DNA of 8,119 nucleotides from Verrucomicrobiota bacterium (GTDB lineage Bacteria; Verrucomicrobiota; Verrucomicrobiia; Limisphaerales; CAZBKV01). A model generated the notes under the pieces. It was not told where the DNA came from and searched no databases. It worked only from the letters and a program-made list of their open reading frames with translations. Numbering within the stretch: the stretch's first letter is position 1; each line of letters opens with the position of its first letter. The position numbers and the translations under genes were made by a program. Shown here one piece after another: positions 6,180-8,119 of the stretch. The DNA is taken from assembly GCA_021160185.1 (NCBI GenBank), contig JAGHDA010000261.1, forward strand, positions 1 to 8,119, written 5' to 3'.

Positions 6180-6184
6180 AGGAA
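6180..6184 (+). promoter_or_regulatory. Ribosome binding site deciding the NfnA-like start
   Basis: AGGAA lies 5 bases before the ATG at 6190. The frame is open far upstream, through the preceding gene, so this site and the family's usual N-terminus together choose 6190 as the start. Confidence 0.65.
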
Positions 6185-6189
6185 CGGCA

Positions 6190-7068
6190 ATGTATCCAAT
6201 TATCGAATCCGAAGAGTTGGCCCCTGACATCAAGCGCTTTCGAATCCGCGCCCCCCGCGTCGCGCGCAAACAACGCCCCGGTCAATTCGTCATCGTGCGC
6301 GTCCATGAAAGAGGCGAGCGGGCGCCGCTGACCATCGCCGGCGCGGACCCCGAGGAAGGCGTGATCACACTGATCGTCCAGGGAATCGGCAAGACCACCA
6401 AGCTGATGAACATGCTCGGCCCGGGCGACGCGTTGCTGGACGTGGCCGGGCCGCTGGGCCGCCCCTCCGAAATCCGGCAATACGGGGCGGTCGTAGTGAT
6501 CGGCGGCGGCGTGGGCGCGGCTATTGCGTATCCGACGGCGAAAGCGCTCAAGGAGGCCGGCAACCGCGTCATCTCCATCCTCGGCGCGCGGACGAAGGAG
6601 CTGGTGATCCTGGAAAAAGAGTTGGGCGCGATCAGCGACGAATTGCTGGCAGCGACCGACGACGGCTCCTACGGACGAAAAGGGCTTGTGACCGACGCGC
6701 TCCGGGAGCTGATCGAGGGCGGCCGGCGAATCGATTACATTCTGGCGATCGGTCCGATTCCCATGATGGCCGCCGTGGCGGAGCTGACCCGCCCCCATCG
6801 CATCAAAACGGTCGTGAGCCTCAACCCGATCATGGTGGACGGCACAGGCATGTGCGGCGGCTGCCGGGTCATGGTCGGCGGCCGGATGCGGTTCGGATGC
6901 GTGGACGGACCCGAATTCGACGCCCACGAAGTCGATTTCAAGGCGCTTGCCAGCCGCAACCGCCTCTATCGCGAACAGGAACAGGCGGCCTTGCGGCGGG
7001 TTCTCGCAAACCCGCAAGCCGACCTTGAACTGGTCCGGCGCCACAGGCCCGCAGAAGAAGTCTCCTAG
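6190..7068 (+). CDS. NfnA-like FAD/NAD-binding [2Fe-2S] subunit (sulfide/dihydroorotate dehydrogenase-like)
   Basis: This 292-residue cytoplasmic flavoprotein belongs to the ferredoxin-NADP reductase superfamily. The FAD-binding barrel spans about 1-95 and carries R44-A-P-L-T48, the usual RxPLT-type flavin motif. The NAD(H) domain starts with VVVIGGGVGAA (101-111). The C-terminal iron-sulfur part has D217-x4-C222-x2-C225-x11-C237 followed by VDGPEFD. Having Asp instead of Cys at the first ligand position is the pattern I associate with NfnA (small subunit of NADH-dependent ferredoxin:NADP+ oxidoreductase) and separates it from dihydroorotate dehydrogenase PyrK, which has four Cys. In that complex this subunit oxidises NADH and passes electrons through the [2Fe-2S] centre. 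The NfnB-like gene follows after 25 bases. Alternative names for this family are sulfide dehydrogenase beta subunit and GltB-like. Identity as an NfnA-type subunit is strong; true bifurcating activity is inferred. Confidence 0.9.
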   Translation: MYPIIESEELAPDIKRFRIRAPRVARKQRPGQFVIVRVHERGERAPLTIAGADPEEGVITLIVQGIGKTTKLMNMLGPGDALLDVAGPLGRPSEIRQYGAVVVIGGGVGAAIAYPTAKALKEAGNRVISILGARTKELVILEKELGAISDELLAATDDGSYGRKGLVTDALRELIEGGRRIDYILAIGPIPMMAAVAELTRPHRIKTVVSLNPIMVDGTGMCGGCRVMVGGRMRFGCVDGPEFDAHEVDFKALASRNRLYREQEQAALRRVLANPQADLELVRRHRPAEEVS

Positions 7069-7093
7069 CCTTCAACCCGAGCGAAGCAGAGAA

Positions 7094-8119
7094 ATGGAAC
7101 AATCCCAACGGCCTCAAGCCCCTGATCGAAAGCGTCGGCAACCCATGCCCGAACAGCCCTCCGAAAAACGGCGGGCGAACTTCGACGAGGTGAATCTGGG
7201 CTATTCGGAGGAGGCGGCCCGGCGCGAAGCGGCCCGATGTCTCCAGTGCGGTCGGCCCAAATGCGTGGACGGGTGCCCGGTGGGGGTGAAGGTCAAAGAG
7301 TTCATCGCTCTCGTGGCCGCAGGGGATTTCCTGGGGGCGGCGGCGAAGATCCGCGAAGACAACTCACTGCCGGCGGTCACGGGACGGGTGTGCCCCCAGG
7401 AACAACAGTGCGAACGTAAGTGCGTCCTCGGCAAACGGTTCGAGCCGGTGGGAATCGGCTATCTGGAGCGGTTCGTCGCTGATTACGAAATGAAACACCG
7501 TCCTCCTACGCCTCCGGCGCCCCCTTCGCGGGGCGAATGGCGCGTGGCCATTGTCGGAAGCGGCCCGGCCGGCCTGGCCGCGGCGGGGGACCTGATTCGC
7601 TCAGGATGCGAGGTCACGGTCTTCGAGGCCCTCCACGAGCCGGGCGGCGTCTTGATGTACGGAATTCCCGAGTTCCGGCTCCCCAAGCGCATCGTGCGGG
7701 CCGAGGTGGACGCTCTCCGGCGGCTGGGCGTCCGCTTCGAAGTGGACACCGTGATCGGGCGGACGCTGAGCGTGGACGAGCTCCTGGGACCGGAGGGCTA
7801 CCACGCGGTCTTCATTGCCACCGGCGCGGGGCTGCCCAAGTTCCTCGGCGTGCCGGGAGAGGATCTGCCCGCCGTCTACTCGGCCAACGAATTCCTTACC
7901 CGGGTCAATCTGATGGGCGCGCATCGGTTTCCTGAATACGACGAGCCGATCTACAACTGCCGCGGCAAGGACGCGGCCGTGTTCGGCGGCGGCAACACGG
8001 CGATGGACGCAGTGCGGACGGCGGCTCGGCTCGGCGCGCGGCGGGCCATGCTCATCTATCGCAGAACCGAAGCTGAAATGCCGGCCCGCGTCGAGGAAAG
8101 GCGGCACGCTCAGGAAGAA
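7094..8119 (+). CDS. NfnB/GltA-like NADPH-dependent glutamate synthase-type subunit, 3' end outside window
   Basis: The frame is open from an ATG at 7094 to the window end, giving 342 residues. The N-terminal iron-sulfur domain has C49-x2-C52-x4-C57-x3-C61-P and C100-x5-C106-x3-C110, which bind two [4Fe-4S] clusters in this family. V151 to G160 (VAIVGSGPAG) is the FAD Rossmann motif, followed by GGVLMYGIPEFRLPK, a hallmark of the GltD/NfnB family. V296-F-G-G-G-N-T-A-M-D305 is the NADPH motif. The partner is the NfnA-like subunit just upstream. Together they would transfer electrons between NADH, ferredoxin and NADP+ in the cytoplasm. A second ATG at 7145 (residue 18) is possible, but homologues usually carry a basic stretch before the MPEQ motif, so 7094 is preferred. 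Homotetrameric glutamate synthase GltA is the other name given to this family; the NfnA neighbour favours Nfn. Confidence 0.9.
   Translation, partial: MEQSQRPQAPDRKRRQPMPEQPSEKRRANFDEVNLGYSEEAARREAARCLQCGRPKCVDGCPVGVKVKEFIALVAAGDFLGAAAKIREDNSLPAVTGRVCPQEQQCERKCVLGKRFEPVGIGYLERFVADYEMKHRPPTPPAPPSRGEWRVAIVGSGPAGLAAAGDLIRSGCEVTVFEALHEPGGVLMYGIPEFRLPKRIVRAEVDALRRLGVRFEVDTVIGRTLSVDELLGPEGYHAVFIATGAGLPKFLGVPGEDLPAVYSANEFLTRVNLMGAHRFPEYDEPIYNCRGKDAAVFGGGNTAMDAVRTAARLGARRAMLIYRRTEAEMPARVEERRHAQEE

Noticed and set aside
7145..7147. ATG at 7145 as the start of the NfnB-like gene
   Set aside because: Homologues normally have a basic stretch before the MPEQ motif, which the 7094 start supplies. Neither start has a strong ribosome binding site, so this remains possible but less likely.

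Overview
The window is GC-rich (roughly two thirds G+C by eye), densely coded bacterial chromosome, with every supported gene on the + strand. Both ends cut through genes. No mobile element, tRNA, rRNA or CRISPR array is visible, and no stretch over about 140 bases lacks a gene. The organism is not identifiable from sequence alone. The gene types (GH84 glycosidase, BadF-type sugar kinase, SSS symporter with small membrane neighbours, NfnAB-type flavoprotein pair) would suit a heterotrophic, at least partly anaerobic bacterium of the PVC group or a neighbouring uncultured phylum, but that is a guess.

Region 1 (1-3197) is a tightly packed amino-sugar cassette. It holds the C-terminal part of a GH84 beta-N-acetylglucosaminidase (animal O-GlcNAcase family), a GNAT acetyltransferase, a BadF/NAGK-type N-acetylglucosamine kinase and a UPF0309-type SIS-domain sugar-phosphate protein. 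The last three are joined by ATGA stop/start overlaps, and the GNAT starts 16 bases after the glycosidase stop. The glycosidase fragment contains not only the end of the catalytic barrel but also a helical region resembling the stalk of animal O-GlcNAcase (OGA). The next gene resembles the acetyltransferase-like C-terminal domain of the same animal protein. The two bacterial genes therefore look like a split version of full-length animal OGA, with the acetyl-CoA-binding loop, which animals have lost, still present. This is the most interesting feature of the window.

Region 2 (3198-5472) has a 135-base gap with a candidate promoter bracketed by an 8-bp inverted repeat. It is followed by an SSS-family sodium:solute symporter and two small two-helix membrane proteins. 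The symporter may import the sugar used by region 1, but that rests on proximity only. Region 3 (5480-6091) is an unrecognised 203-residue soluble protein.

Region 4 (6088-8119) has a candidate promoter, then an NfnA-like FAD/NAD/[2Fe-2S] subunit, then the first 342 codons of an NfnB/GltA-like subunit with its iron-sulfur cysteines and FAD and NADPH motifs. Together they would form an NADH-dependent ferredoxin:NADP+ oxidoreductase (electron-bifurcating transhydrogenase) or a close relative, unconnected in function to the sugar cassette except through redox balance.
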